Position numbers and translations under genes: made by a program. Shown one piece after another: positions 25,891-34,309 of a DNA stretch of 64,000 nucleotides (the first letter of the stretch is position 1; each line of letters begins with the position of its first letter). The notes under the pieces were generated by a model. The model made no database searches, was not told the origin of the DNA, and saw only the letters and a list, made by a program, of their open reading frames with translations. The stretch spans positions 1 to 64,000 of the forward strand of contig DATABA010000018.1 of NCBI GenBank assembly GCA_036259835.1. Reading direction: 5' to 3'. The DNA is from JALYGK01 sp036259835. Lineage in GTDB: Bacteria > Actinomycetota > UBA4738.

Positions 25891-27057
25891 ATGGCCGTGG
25901 AGTTCGACCTCACGCCCGAGCAGGAGGAATTCCGCCGCGCGGTCCGCGAATTCGCCGAGGAGGTCATTGCCCCTCGGGCCGAAGAGATGGATCGCCAGGA
26001 GGAGCTGCCGCTCGACATCGTCAAGCAGATGGGCGAGATGGGGCTGTTCGGGCTGCCGTTTCCCGAGGAGTACGGCGGTCAGGGAGCCGACATGCTCACG
26101 CTCTGCCTGGCCATCGAGGAGATCGCTCGGATCGACTCCTCCATCGCCATCACCCTCGAGGCCGGAGTGGGGCTCGGCGCGAATCCCATCAACGCCTTCG
26201 GGACCGAGGAGCAAAAGCAACGGTGGCTCGTCCCCATGTGCCGGGGCGAGATTCTCGGAGCGTTCGGCCTGACCGAGCCGGGCGGGGGCTCCGACGCCGC
26301 TTCCACCAAGACGACCGCGCGCCTGGAGAACGGCGAGTGGGTGATCAACGGGTCGAAGGCATTCATCACGAATTCGGGTACCGCCATCAGCAAGGTCTGC
26401 ACGATCACCGCCGTCACGGGCGAGCGGGACGGCAAGAAGGAGATCTCCACGATCATCGTCCCAACGGATACGCCCGGCTTCGAGGTCGGGAAGTCCTACC
26501 GGAAGGTCGGATGGCGCGCCTCGGACACCCATGAGCTGTCCTTCCAGGACTGCCGTGTGCCCGAGGAGAACCTGCTGGGCGAACGCGGACGCGGGTTCGC
26601 GCAGTTCCTGAGTACGCTCGACGACGGCCGAATCGCCATCGCAGCGCTCGCGGTTGGACTGGCACAGGGATGCTTGGAGGAGTCGGTCAAGTACGCCAAG
26701 GAACGCACTGCGTTCGGCCGACCGATCGGAGAATTTCAGGGCATTCAGTTCAAGGTGGCGAACCTGCGGGTAGGCGTCGAAACCGCTCGTCTGGCGACCT
26801 ACAAGGCGGCGTGGCTGCGGGATCAGGGCCGGCCCTACAAAGCGGAGGCGTCGCTGGCCAAGCTCTACGCAAGTGAGGTCGCCGTAACCAGCGCTCGAGA
26901 GGCGCTCCAGATCCACGGAGGGTATGGCTTCATGGAGGACTTTCCGGTCGCTCGGTACTACCGGGACTCAAAGGTGCTGGAGATCGGGGAAGGCACAAAC
27001 GAGATCCAGCGAATTTTGATCGCTCGCGACCTCGGGTTGCCGGGAACGGACCTCTGA
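25891..27057 (+). CDS. Acyl-CoA dehydrogenase
   Basis: 388 residues with the complete acyl-CoA dehydrogenase fold: N-terminal helical domain (FDLTPEQEEFRRAVREFAEE), mid-domain signature GAFGLTEPGGGSDAAS, and the C-terminal flavin region (QIHGGYGFMEDF, YYRDSKVLEIGEGTNEIQR) with the catalytic glutamate in the GEGTNEI position. It oxidises a short or branched acyl-CoA and passes electrons to ETF. Chain length is not certain; the GEGTNEIQ form fits short-chain/butyryl-type enzymes. It is too short for methylsuccinyl-CoA dehydrogenase. A TAACCT at 25884-25889 lies 1 nt before ATG 25891 but 7 nt before GTG 25897, so translation may start two codons later. Confidence 0.92.
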   Translation: MAVEFDLTPEQEEFRRAVREFAEEVIAPRAEEMDRQEELPLDIVKQMGEMGLFGLPFPEEYGGQGADMLTLCLAIEEIARIDSSIAITLEAGVGLGANPINAFGTEEQKQRWLVPMCRGEILGAFGLTEPGGGSDAASTKTTARLENGEWVINGSKAFITNSGTAISKVCTITAVTGERDGKKEISTIIVPTDTPGFEVGKSYRKVGWRASDTHELSFQDCRVPEENLLGERGRGFAQFLSTLDDGRIAIAALAVGLAQGCLEESVKYAKERTAFGRPIGEFQGIQFKVANLRVGVETARLATYKAAWLRDQGRPYKAEASLAKLYASEVAVTSAREALQIHGGYGFMEDFPVARYYRDSKVLEIGEGTNEIQRILIARDLGLPGTDL

Positions 27058-27200
27058 GGAGGGCCCTGCCCGCGCTGATCGGCGAGTTTGACAATACCTG
27101 GCGCTACCTATAGGGATATGCCCCTGAAATGACTAGTCAACTAGTTCTTTCGTGCGGGCTAAAGCACCGAATTGACACCCCCGGGTAGGGTAGGGGATCT

Positions 27201-28367
27201 GTGAGGGGGGTACGTTCAACCGCGTTCGCGCGCGTGGTGGCCAGTCTGGCCGCCTCGCTTCTGCTCGCCTCGGCTGCGGGGACGACCGCAACGGCTGACA
27301 CGAAGAAGGAACTGGCCGCAGCGAAGGCCAAGCTGAAGGCGCTCGAAAAGCGGATGGAGGCCAGCGAACGCCGCCTGAAGGAGCTTCGAGCGGCGGGCGA
27401 TGCGATCGCCGGCCAGATGCACCTCGCGTACGAGAGCATCGAGGTCCTGCAGGCCAAAGAGAGGCGGGTCCGACAGGAGATCCACGGTGTCCGCGAGCGG
27501 CTCCTCGGCATCCAGGGCAGGCTAGACGACCGGGCCCGGACGGCGTACCAAACGGGCGGGGTTTTCAGCCTGGAGCTCCTGCTTAGTTCCAGCTCGCTCT
27601 CCGACCTCAGCTCGCGGCTCGAAATCGTCGACCGTGCCACCGATAGTGACCGCGCCCTAATCGAGCGAGTCGAGGGTCTCGACGCGCAGCTTCGGACCCG
27701 TCAAGCAGAGCTGCAGCGACTCGAGATCCAGCGACTTGGGCAGAACCGTCACCTTCTGGAGCGGCAGCAGACTCTTCAGCGGCAACTGAACACCGAGGTG
27801 GACCTCATCAACCAGCAGAAGAGCGACGCGAAGAAGATCAGCGCGCTGGCGAAGAAGCTCGGCGAGGACTGGCAGCAACAGGTCGAGGAGGCGCGTCAGC
27901 GCGCGATCCAGAGCACGACCAGGAAGGCGTTGTTGAAGCCGGCGCCGAAGAAACCGTCAGGCCCCGCACTCAGCAAGAACACCGTGTTGCAGATCTGCCC
28001 GGTTGACCCTCCACGCCACTACACCTCGAGCTTCGGAGATCCACGATCCGGCGGGCGAAGCCACCAGGGCAACGACATCATGGCGCCGTATGGAACGCCC
28101 GTTCGCGCCCCGTTCCCTGGAGTTGCGACGACCTCGAGCAGCTACCTTGGCGGGCTGGGCGTGTACGTCCACGGCGAGAGGGGGTTCGTCTTCAACGCCC
28201 ACCTTTCGAGGTTCGGCAAGTTGGGACGGGTAAAGGCGGGAGACATCATCGGTTACGTCGGAAACACCGGGAATGCTCGCTATACCTCTCCGCACAACCA
28301 TTTCGAGTGGCACCCGGGCGGAGGAAGCGCGGTGGACCCGTACCCGTACCTGAACGAAGTCTGCTAA
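27201..28367 (+). CDS. Secreted coiled-coil M23 peptidase (murein hydrolase/activator type), copy 1
   Basis: 388 residues. A signal peptide ends near residue 32 (LASAAGTTATAD); a long coiled coil follows (about 33-235, rich in Lys/Glu/Leu/Gln heptads) and then a LytM domain with SHQGNDIMAPYG (His and Asp ligands) and HNHFEWHPG (HxH). This is the EnvC/NlpD-like architecture: the coiled coil docks to division or export complexes and the LytM domain cuts or activates cutting of peptidoglycan. Zinc ligands are intact. GTG 27201 is the first start that keeps the full signal peptide; TAGGGT at 27186-27191 lies 9 nt upstream. It is a tandem paralogue of the next gene. Confidence 0.88.
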   Translation: MRGVRSTAFARVVASLAASLLLASAAGTTATADTKKELAAAKAKLKALEKRMEASERRLKELRAAGDAIAGQMHLAYESIEVLQAKERRVRQEIHGVRERLLGIQGRLDDRARTAYQTGGVFSLELLLSSSSLSDLSSRLEIVDRATDSDRALIERVEGLDAQLRTRQAELQRLEIQRLGQNRHLLERQQTLQRQLNTEVDLINQQKSDAKKISALAKKLGEDWQQQVEEARQRAIQSTTRKALLKPAPKKPSGPALSKNTVLQICPVDPPRHYTSSFGDPRSGGRSHQGNDIMAPYGTPVRAPFPGVATTSSSYLGGLGVYVHGERGFVFNAHLSRFGKLGRVKAGDIIGYVGNTGNARYTSPHNHFEWHPGGGSAVDPYPYLNEVC

Positions 28368-28577
28368 CGCCCTAAGCCTTTCCCGCCCCGGCATCTAACC
28401 CGTTCGGTCGCACGGTGAACAGCGCGTTGCTTCAGACGCGCATGCGTGTCAGACCCCCGTTGTAGTACTCGCTCAAGACGGCTCATCCCCCGGCCGAAGT
28501 TCCCTTGTGGAAATGATTGAACTGGGGAGGATCGGGAGTCAGGCTTTTGTCTGGCCTCAACAAGGGGTTTGTCTTCT

Positions 28578-29726
28578 GTGATTGTGTTTCTCACGCCCGC
28601 ACTTCGTCGCGCGGCGGCCCTCGTCGCCGCCGGCGTTGTTTTCGTTGGCCTGATAGTCCATTCCGCAACCGCTGACACGAAGCAGGAGTTGGACGCAGCC
28701 AGGGCCAAGCTGGAGGCGATTGAAGACCGCCTGGCCGCCAACCAGCAGCAATTGCTCGCGCTCAGGGGTCGCGCTCAGGCCATCGTGTCGCAGATCAACC
28801 AGCTCGAATCCGTCATCGGGCTGCTCCATGCCGAGCTGCAGACGGTACAAAAAGAGATCAACGTGGCACGGAGGCGTCTGTTGCGGACGCAGGCACAGCT
28901 TGATCGCCGGGCTCGGATCACATATCAGACCGGTGGAAACCTCCTACCTCTCGAGTTCGTTTTGGGATCCACATCGTTGCGGGACCTCAGCTCCCGCATG
29001 GAAATAGTCGATCGAGCAACGGACAGCGACAGGCGCCTCATCAGGCTCGTCCAGCGGCTGAAGGCACGGTTGGAGCACCGGGAGACCAAGCTGGAAGAGC
29101 TCCGGCGTCAGCGCCTGCGGGAGCGCGAGCTCGTCAAGGCTCAGTACGCCGCGCTGCAACAGCAGCTTATGGCGCAGACCGCGGTGATGGCGCAGATCAG
29201 CAGCGACCGGCGGGCCGCTCAGTCGCTGGTCCGCAAACTTGCGGAGAAGCACCGCCGGGAGATCTTGAGAGCTCGCAGGCTGGCCCGCCTGGCTGCGCAG
29301 GCGGCACAGTCCGCCGCGCCGACGGGGCCGGCGATCGGGGGCGTACTGGAGACCTGTCCCGTGGACCAACCTCGTTCGTATATCGATGACTGGGGCTTTC
29401 CGCGTTCGGGAGGTCGAACGCATCAGGGCAACGACATCTTCGCCCCGTACGGGACGCCCATCCGAGCGACGTTCGCCGGCAGGGCCGTGGCGGGCTCGGG
29501 CGGCCTTGGTGGCCTGAGTGTCAAGGTGTACGGGTCCCAGGGGTACACGTACAACGCGCACCTCTCCAGGCTCGGCACTCTGGGTCAGGTGTCAACGGGC
29601 ACGATCATCGGGTACGTCGGACAGAGCGGGAACGCCGCCGGAACGCCTCCGCACAATCACTTCGAGTGGCATCCCGGCAACGGCGGCGCCGTGAACCCGT
29701 TCCCGTACCTGAACTCGGTCTGCTGA
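28578..29726 (+). CDS. Secreted coiled-coil M23 peptidase, copy 2
   Basis: 382 residues with the same layout as the gene at 27201: signal peptide ending VHSATAD, coiled coil (about 30-235), LytM domain with THQGNDIFAPYG and HNHFEWHPG. Shared blocks include ITYQTGG, DLSSRMEIVDRATDSD and the C-terminal HPGNGGAVNPFPYLNSVC, so the pair arose by tandem duplication and then diverged. GTG 28578 is chosen with AAGGGG 11 nt upstream; TTG 28569 and GTG 28584 are in-frame alternatives. The 210 bp between the copies holds no gene and presumably a separate promoter. The substrate is presumably peptidoglycan. Confidence 0.87.
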   Translation: MIVFLTPALRRAAALVAAGVVFVGLIVHSATADTKQELDAARAKLEAIEDRLAANQQQLLALRGRAQAIVSQINQLESVIGLLHAELQTVQKEINVARRRLLRTQAQLDRRARITYQTGGNLLPLEFVLGSTSLRDLSSRMEIVDRATDSDRRLIRLVQRLKARLEHRETKLEELRRQRLRERELVKAQYAALQQQLMAQTAVMAQISSDRRAAQSLVRKLAEKHRREILRARRLARLAAQAAQSAAPTGPAIGGVLETCPVDQPRSYIDDWGFPRSGGRTHQGNDIFAPYGTPIRATFAGRAVAGSGGLGGLSVKVYGSQGYTYNAHLSRLGTLGQVSTGTIIGYVGQSGNAAGTPPHNHFEWHPGNGGAVNPFPYLNSVC

Positions 29727-29781
29727 CGTAGCTCCACCGCTGCTACGAGGCGGTGCCATCTGACCCGAACCTACCCGCGGG

Positions 29782-29787
29782 TATACT
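29782..29787 (+). promoter_or_regulatory. Consensus-like -10 for ethylmalonyl-CoA mutase (leaderless)
   Basis: TATACT ends 9 nt before ATG 29797, leaving no room for a Shine-Dalgarno leader. A CTGACC at 29760-29765 is a possible -35 with a 16-bp spacer. Confidence 0.6.
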
Positions 29788-29796
29788 CGCCGCGCT

Positions 29797-31791
29797 ATGA
29801 GCGCCGCGGGCGCAACTCCCCAGCGCCGTGACGAGCCCTGGATCTTTCGTACGTACGCGGGCTACGGCACTCCGGCGCTGACCAACACCCGGTTCAAGAC
29901 GAACCTGGCGAAGGGCCAGACCGGTCTTTCGGTCGCCTTCGACCTTCCGACCCAATGCGGATACGACAGCGATCACCAGATGGCTCGAGGTGAGGTCGGC
30001 AGAGTCGGTGTCCCGATCTCGCACCTCGGGGACATGAGCACGGTCTTCGACGGAATTCCCGTTCAGAAGATGAACACCTCGATGACCATCAACGCGACGG
30101 CCGTCTGGCTGCTCGCGCAGTACGTCGCGGTGGCGGACGCCTCGGGTGCCGAGCGGTCAACACTCGCTGGCACGACCCAAAACGACATCCTCAAGGAGTT
30201 TCTTTCCCGAGGGACGTACATCTTCCCCCCCGAACCATCGATGCGCCTCACCACCGACCTCATCACCTGGACGCTGCGAGAAGTCCCGAAGTGGAATCCC
30301 ATAAACGTCTGCTCCTACCACCTCCAGGAGGCTGGAGCGGATCCCGTCCTGGAAGTGGCGTTCACGCTGGCGAACGCGATCACGGTCCTGGACGCGGCGC
30401 GTGCGACCGGCCGGGTCCGTGACGACGATCTGCCCTCACTCGCCGGCCGAATCTCGTTCTTCTGCAACGCCGGCATTCGGTTCGTCGAGGAGATGTGCAA
30501 GCTGCGCGCCTTCACGTCGCTGTGGGATCGGATCACCCGCGAGCGGTATGGCGTGGAGGATCCGAAGCTGCGCCGGTTTCGTTACGGCGTTCAGGTCAAC
30601 TCGCTGGGGCTCACGGCGGTCCAGCCCGAGAACAACGTGTACCGGATTCTGTTGGAGATGCTGGCCGTGACGCTGTCCAAAGGCGCGAGAGCGCGCGCCG
30701 TTCAGCTTCCTGCGTGGAACGAGGCCCTGGGACTGCCGCGGGCCTGGGACCAGCAATGGTCTTTGCGGGCCCAGCAAATCCTGGCGCTCGAGACCGACCT
30801 GTTGGAGTACGAGGACCTCTTCGCGGGCTCGAAAGTCGTCGAGGAGACGACATCGCGGATTGAACAAGAAGCCTGGGAGGAGCTCCACCGGGTGGAGGAG
30901 CGCGGCGGTTCGGTGGAAGCGCTCGGCTACATGAAGGAGCGGCTCGTTGCGAGCCTGGCCGAGCGGCTTCGCCAGATCGAGGCCGCTGAGCGTGTCGTGA
31001 TAGGGGTGAACAGCTACCAGGAGACCGAGCCGTCGCCGCTGGCCACGGGAATGGGGCAAGGCTTCGAGGCGGTGGAGCGCGTGGAGCAGGCCACCGAAGA
31101 CGAGCAGATCGAGCGCCTCGAGGTCTGGCGAACGGAACGCGACGGGGAAGCGGCACGGCAGGCACTGGATGCTCTGCGCCGCGCCGCTGAAGGGAACGAA
31201 AACCTGGTCCCGCCCTCGATCGAAGCGGCCAAGGCGGGTGTCACCACCGGTGAGTGGGCCAACGCGCTTCGAGAGGTCTTTGGAGAGTTCCGCGCGCCCA
31301 CTGGCGTGGGCGGGCAGGCAATGCCGACGGGCGAACAGCACGTCCTGGACGGCATTCGGGAGCGGGTTCGAGCTGCGGCCGAACGCGCCGGAGCGAAAAA
31401 GATTCGCCTGTTGGTGGCGAAACCCGGCCTGGACGGCCATTCCAACGCTGCCGAGCAGGTCGCCGTCCGCGCTCGCGACGCCGGCTTCGAAGTGATCTAT
31501 CAGGGGATCCGGTTGAACCCTGCCGAGATCGCCCGGGCTGCCGTGGATGAGGACGTGCACTTGATCGGCCTATCGGTCCTCTCTGGAGCACACATGTTGG
31601 TGGTCCCGGAGGTGCTGAAACGGATGCGGGAAGAAGGAATCGACACCGAAAAGGTTCCGGTCGTGGTGGGCGGGGTCATCCCCGATGACGACGCGAAGGA
31701 GCTGATGAAGCTAGGAGTGGCTCGGGTCTACACACCGCGCGACCACGACGTCACCAGAATCATTGGGGAGATGGCGGACCTGGTTCAGTAG
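29797..31791 (+). CDS. ecm: Ethylmalonyl-CoA mutase (MeaA-type B12-dependent acyl-CoA mutase)
   Basis: 664 residues combining the TIM-barrel substrate domain and the C-terminal B12-binding domain (from about 530). WIFRTYAGYGTP, LAKGQTGLSVAFDLPTQCG, VPISHLGDMSTVFD and EVPKWNPINVCSYHLQEAG follow the MeaA/Ecm family closely rather than the methylmalonyl-CoA mutase pattern at 5300. Ecm converts (2R)-ethylmalonyl-CoA to methylsuccinyl-CoA, a step specific to the ethylmalonyl-CoA pathway; Ccr at 40699 makes its precursor. The cobalamin motif DxHxxG reads DGHSNA, with Ala at the last Gly. The last 32 bp overlap the convergent DedA gene. Confidence in family is high; in vivo substrate is inferred. 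Confidence 0.92.
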   Translation: MSAAGATPQRRDEPWIFRTYAGYGTPALTNTRFKTNLAKGQTGLSVAFDLPTQCGYDSDHQMARGEVGRVGVPISHLGDMSTVFDGIPVQKMNTSMTINATAVWLLAQYVAVADASGAERSTLAGTTQNDILKEFLSRGTYIFPPEPSMRLTTDLITWTLREVPKWNPINVCSYHLQEAGADPVLEVAFTLANAITVLDAARATGRVRDDDLPSLAGRISFFCNAGIRFVEEMCKLRAFTSLWDRITRERYGVEDPKLRRFRYGVQVNSLGLTAVQPENNVYRILLEMLAVTLSKGARARAVQLPAWNEALGLPRAWDQQWSLRAQQILALETDLLEYEDLFAGSKVVEETTSRIEQEAWEELHRVEERGGSVEALGYMKERLVASLAERLRQIEAAERVVIGVNSYQETEPSPLATGMGQGFEAVERVEQATEDEQIERLEVWRTERDGEAARQALDALRRAAEGNENLVPPSIEAAKAGVTTGEWANALREVFGEFRAPTGVGGQAMPTGEQHVLDGIRERVRAAAERAGAKKIRLLVAKPGLDGHSNAAEQVAVRARDAGFEVIYQGIRLNPAEIARAAVDEDVHLIGLSVLSGAHMLVVPEVLKRMREEGIDTEKVPVVVGGVIPDDDAKELMKLGVARVYTPRDHDVTRIIGEMADLVQ

Positions 31792-32434
31792 TCGCGGACT
31801 TCTCCGTTTCGCGACGCTGTCGCACCTTCTTCCACAGGTAGCGTCCGAGAAAAAACGCAATGAAGAGTCCAAGAACGACGTAACCGAAACGCGACAGCAC
31901 CGTGTCCACGAACTCGAGGTGCTGGCCGAAGACATATCCAAAGATCGAGATACCGGCCGCCCAGACGATGATCGCCGGGATATCGAAGGCCAGGAAACGC
32001 CCGTACGACATCTTGCCCAGGCCCGCACTGAACGGAATGAACGCGCCGGCCGCGGTGGCATAGCGTCCGATGGCGACCGTCCACCCGCCGTGTCGCCTGA
32101 AGTACTCCTCGGCGTTTTCAAAAAGACGCTCCATCCGGTTCACCAGTGGCAGCTTGCGAATGAGCCCGCGGCCGTACTTGCGTCCCAGCCAATACCCGAT
32201 GGATTCACCCGCGATCGCGGCGATCGTCCCGAGGAAGATGACCCAGAAGAGGGTCATCTCGCCGCGAGCGGCATAGATGCCGCCCAGGGCCAGGATCACG
32301 TCCCCCGGGATGATCAGCCCGATGAAGATCGAGCGCTCCAGCAGCACGCCGCCGAGGATGATGAAGTACCCGGCCACCAGGAAGGCGGGCTCGATCCATT
32401 CGACGATTCGCTCGACCAGGGAAAGCGCGACCAC
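31760..32434 (-). CDS. DedA-family (SNARE-associated/VTT) membrane protein
   Basis: 224 residues with several transmembrane helices. Hallmarks are FIGLIIPGDVILALGG, the basic YWLGRKYGRGLIRK loop, and RHGGWTVAIGRYATAAGAFIPFSAG, which carries the conserved Arg and Gly/Pro positions of DedA proteins. Family members help recycle lipid carriers such as undecaprenyl phosphate across the inner membrane; the exact substrate is unknown. The GTG start at 32434 has a TAGACA -10 six nt upstream (32441-32446, minus strand). The 3' end overlaps the ecm coding region by 32 bp tail to tail. It is divergent from the hydroxybutyryl-CoA dehydrogenase gene. Confidence 0.88.
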   Translation of the reverse strand: MVALSLVERIVEWIEPAFLVAGYFIILGGVLLERSIFIGLIIPGDVILALGGIYAARGEMTLFWVIFLGTIAAIAGESIGYWLGRKYGRGLIRKLPLVNRMERLFENAEEYFRRHGGWTVAIGRYATAAGAFIPFSAGLGKMSYGRFLAFDIPAIIVWAAGISIFGYVFGQHLEFVDTVLSRFGYVVLGLFIAFFLGRYLWKKVRQRRETEKSATTEPGPPSPQ

Positions 32435-32440
32435 CCAGCA

Positions 32441-32446
32441 TGTCTA
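32441..32446 (-). promoter_or_regulatory. -10 hexamer for the DedA gene (leaderless)
   Basis: TAGACA on the minus strand ends 6 nt before GTG 32434; the same hexamer and gap precede the FtsH-like gene. Confidence 0.45.
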
Positions 32447-32482
32447 CCATGCCGGCTTGGCTTGCCCGGCCGGGCCTGCTTT

Positions 32483-32529
32483 TTGCGGGCGGTTTCCGGC
32501 GGGTACTAGGCTTGGCCCGCTTTCGGGCC
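32483..32529 (+). promoter_or_regulatory. Promoter and short leader hairpin for 3-hydroxybutyryl-CoA dehydrogenase
   Basis: TTGCGG (32483-32488) and TAGGCT (32507-32512) form a -35/-10 pair with an 18-bp spacer. The transcript would begin within a 6-bp hairpin (GGCCCG/CGGGCC, 32514-32529), followed by a GGAGG ribosome site at 32547-32551 and ATG 32557. Confidence 0.5.
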
Positions 32530-32556
32530 ACGCGACGAGATGAGTTGGAGGAGCGA

Positions 32557-33420
32557 ATGAAGGCAGAAGAGGTCAGAACGGTCGGTGTGGTCGGTTGTGG
32601 CGTGATGGGGTCAGGGATCGTGGAAGTCTGCGCGAAGACCGGCCTCGACGTCACTGTGGTGGAGGCCGACGAGCCACACATGGAGCGCGGCATGAAGTCG
32701 ATCGAGCGGTCCCTGGGCAAGGCCGTCGAAAAGGGCAAGCTCGACGAATCGGGCAAGCAGGAGACACTTGGTCGGATCAAGCCGTCGGTCAATCTCACCG
32801 ACCTGGCGGATTCCGATTTGATCATCGAAGCCGTCACCGAGGACCTCTCGATCAAGGCCGAGGTCTTTCGAACCCTGGACGAAGCAACGCGGCCGGATGT
32901 GGTGCTGGCAACGAACACGTCGTCGCTCCCCATCGGCGAACTGGCGGCGGTCACGAAACGCCAGGACAAGGTGATCGGGATGCACTTCTTCAACCCACCG
33001 CCGGTGCTGAAGCTGCTGGAGATCATCCGCGGTCTGAGCACCTCTGAAGAGACGGTCGACTTCGCTCGGGCGATGGGGGAGCGGCTCGGGAAGACCACGG
33101 TGCTGGCGAAGGACCGTGCCGGCTTCATCGTGAACTATCTGCTGATCCCCTACCTCAACAGCGCGATCAGCATGCTGGAGCAGGAGTTCACGACGCGTGA
33201 GGACATCGACACGGCGGTGCAGCTCGGGCTGGGCCATCCGATGGGGCCGTTGACCCTGCTGGACCTGATCGGCCTTGACACGGCGCTGCACGTGTCCAAC
33301 GTGCTCTACGAGGAGTTCAAGGACCCGCTGTACGCACCGCCCACGCTGCTCAAGCGAATGGTCGCGGCGGGGCACCTCGGCCGGAAGTCCGGCAAGGGGT
33401 TTTACGACTACGACCGGTAG
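32557..33420 (+). CDS. 3-hydroxybutyryl-CoA dehydrogenase
   Basis: 287 residues of the 3-hydroxyacyl-CoA dehydrogenase family. The NAD-binding loop is VGVVGCGVMGSGI (9-21); DLIIEAVTED and NTSSLPI follow; MHFFNPPPVLKLLEII carries the catalytic histidine, and the C-terminal domain holds FIVNYLL and GLGHPMGPLTLLDLIGLD. It interconverts acetoacetyl-CoA and (S)-3-hydroxybutyryl-CoA. With the thiolase at 48926 upstream and a crotonase plus Ccr downstream, it would feed the ethylmalonyl-CoA route. The start is fixed by GGAGG 5 nt before ATG 32557. The length is normal for the monofunctional enzyme. Confidence 0.92.
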   Translation: MKAEEVRTVGVVGCGVMGSGIVEVCAKTGLDVTVVEADEPHMERGMKSIERSLGKAVEKGKLDESGKQETLGRIKPSVNLTDLADSDLIIEAVTEDLSIKAEVFRTLDEATRPDVVLATNTSSLPIGELAAVTKRQDKVIGMHFFNPPPVLKLLEIIRGLSTSEETVDFARAMGERLGKTTVLAKDRAGFIVNYLLIPYLNSAISMLEQEFTTREDIDTAVQLGLGHPMGPLTLLDLIGLDTALHVSNVLYEEFKDPLYAPPTLLKRMVAAGHLGRKSGKGFYDYDR

Positions 33421-33465
33421 AGAAGGAGCGGGCGGCCGTCTGCCCGGCGCCTGGCGCGTAGAGGG

Positions 33466-34305
33466 ATGCCGAAAGCAATCGATCTCCACGTCCACCTGCC
33501 GATGCAGGAGTGGCTCGACCGAGCCATCGGGCCGCACCTAGAAGCGACCGAGGCATATTTCCGCGCCCGCGTTCCTCGCAAGAGCATCGAGGACGTGGCG
33601 TCGGAATACTCCGAACGAGACCTCCTCGGAGTGGTCCTCGACTGGGACGACGAATCGGTCACCGGCCGCGGCTTCATGGGAAACGACTGGCTGGCGTCGC
33701 TTGCCGACCGGTTTCCTGGTGTGCTCATGGGATTCGGTTCGGTCGACCCACACAGCGACGCGGCGGTCAAGGAGATGGAACGCTGTCGTGACCTCGGCCT
33801 GAAGGGGCTGAAATTCCACCCGACGATGCAGCAGTTCGATCCGGGACAACAGCGTTTCTATCCGCTGTGGGAGAAAGCGCAGGAGCTCGGGCTGACTCTG
33901 CTGTTCCACACGGGTACGTGCGGCATCGGTGCGGGGACGCCGGGGGCTGGCGGAACAAAGATCCGTTACTCGCATCCAGGATTCCTCGATTCGGTGGGTG
34001 CTGACTTCCCAGGCGTGACGTGGATCGCGGCGCATTTCGGATGGCCGTGGTTCATGGAATGCCTTGCCATCGCCCTCCATAAGTCGAATGTGTTCATCGA
34101 GTTGTCGGGATGGGCGCCGAAGTACCTGCCGCATGAGGTTGTGCGCGAGATCGGGCGGCGCCTGAACGCGCAAACGCTGTTCGGTAGCGACTACCCGTTC
34201 ATCTCGTTGGACCGTTGGTTCCAGGAGTTCGAGGGCCTTGGCCTTTCCGAGGAAGCCCAACGCGCGATCCTCGTCGGCAACGCCACAAAACTCCTGGATC
34301 TCTGA
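33466..34305 (+). CDS. Amidohydrolase family protein (amidohydrolase 2/ACMSD-like)
   Basis: 279 residues, TIM-barrel metal-dependent hydrolase. Metal ligands are suggested by IDLHVHLP (HxH at the first strand), GLKFHPTMQ, LLFHTGTCG, WIAAHFGWPW and FGSDYPFI (the late Asp). Relatives hydrolyse or decarboxylate small aromatic and heterocyclic acids; no substrate is evident here. It begins 45 nt after the hydroxybutyryl-CoA dehydrogenase stop on the same strand and may be transcribed with it. It converges on the glycosyltransferase with 4 bp between the stops. Confidence 0.87.
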   Translation: MPKAIDLHVHLPMQEWLDRAIGPHLEATEAYFRARVPRKSIEDVASEYSERDLLGVVLDWDDESVTGRGFMGNDWLASLADRFPGVLMGFGSVDPHSDAAVKEMERCRDLGLKGLKFHPTMQQFDPGQQRFYPLWEKAQELGLTLLFHTGTCGIGAGTPGAGGTKIRYSHPGFLDSVGADFPGVTWIAAHFGWPWFMECLAIALHKSNVFIELSGWAPKYLPHEVVREIGRRLNAQTLFGSDYPFISLDRWFQEFEGLGLSEEAQRAILVGNATKLLDL

Positions 34306-34309
34306 CGGG

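Noticed and set aside
27132..27145. ACTAGT-CA-ACTAGT repeat upstream of the first coiled-coil M23 gene
   Set aside because: Both halves are the same 6-base palindrome, which can arise by chance in a short AT-richer gap; position is 55 bp from the start with no further support, so not called an operator.
27172..27191. TTGACA at 27172 as a -35 for the first M23 gene
   Set aside because: The only good -10 (TAGGGT at 27186) is 8 bp away, far short of the 16-19 bp needed, so the two cannot form one promoter.
28368..28577. Possible c-di-AMP (ydaO) riboswitch before the second M23 gene
   Set aside because: Cell-wall hydrolase genes of actinobacteria often have one, so the gap was read for it, but the conserved purine-rich segments are not there.
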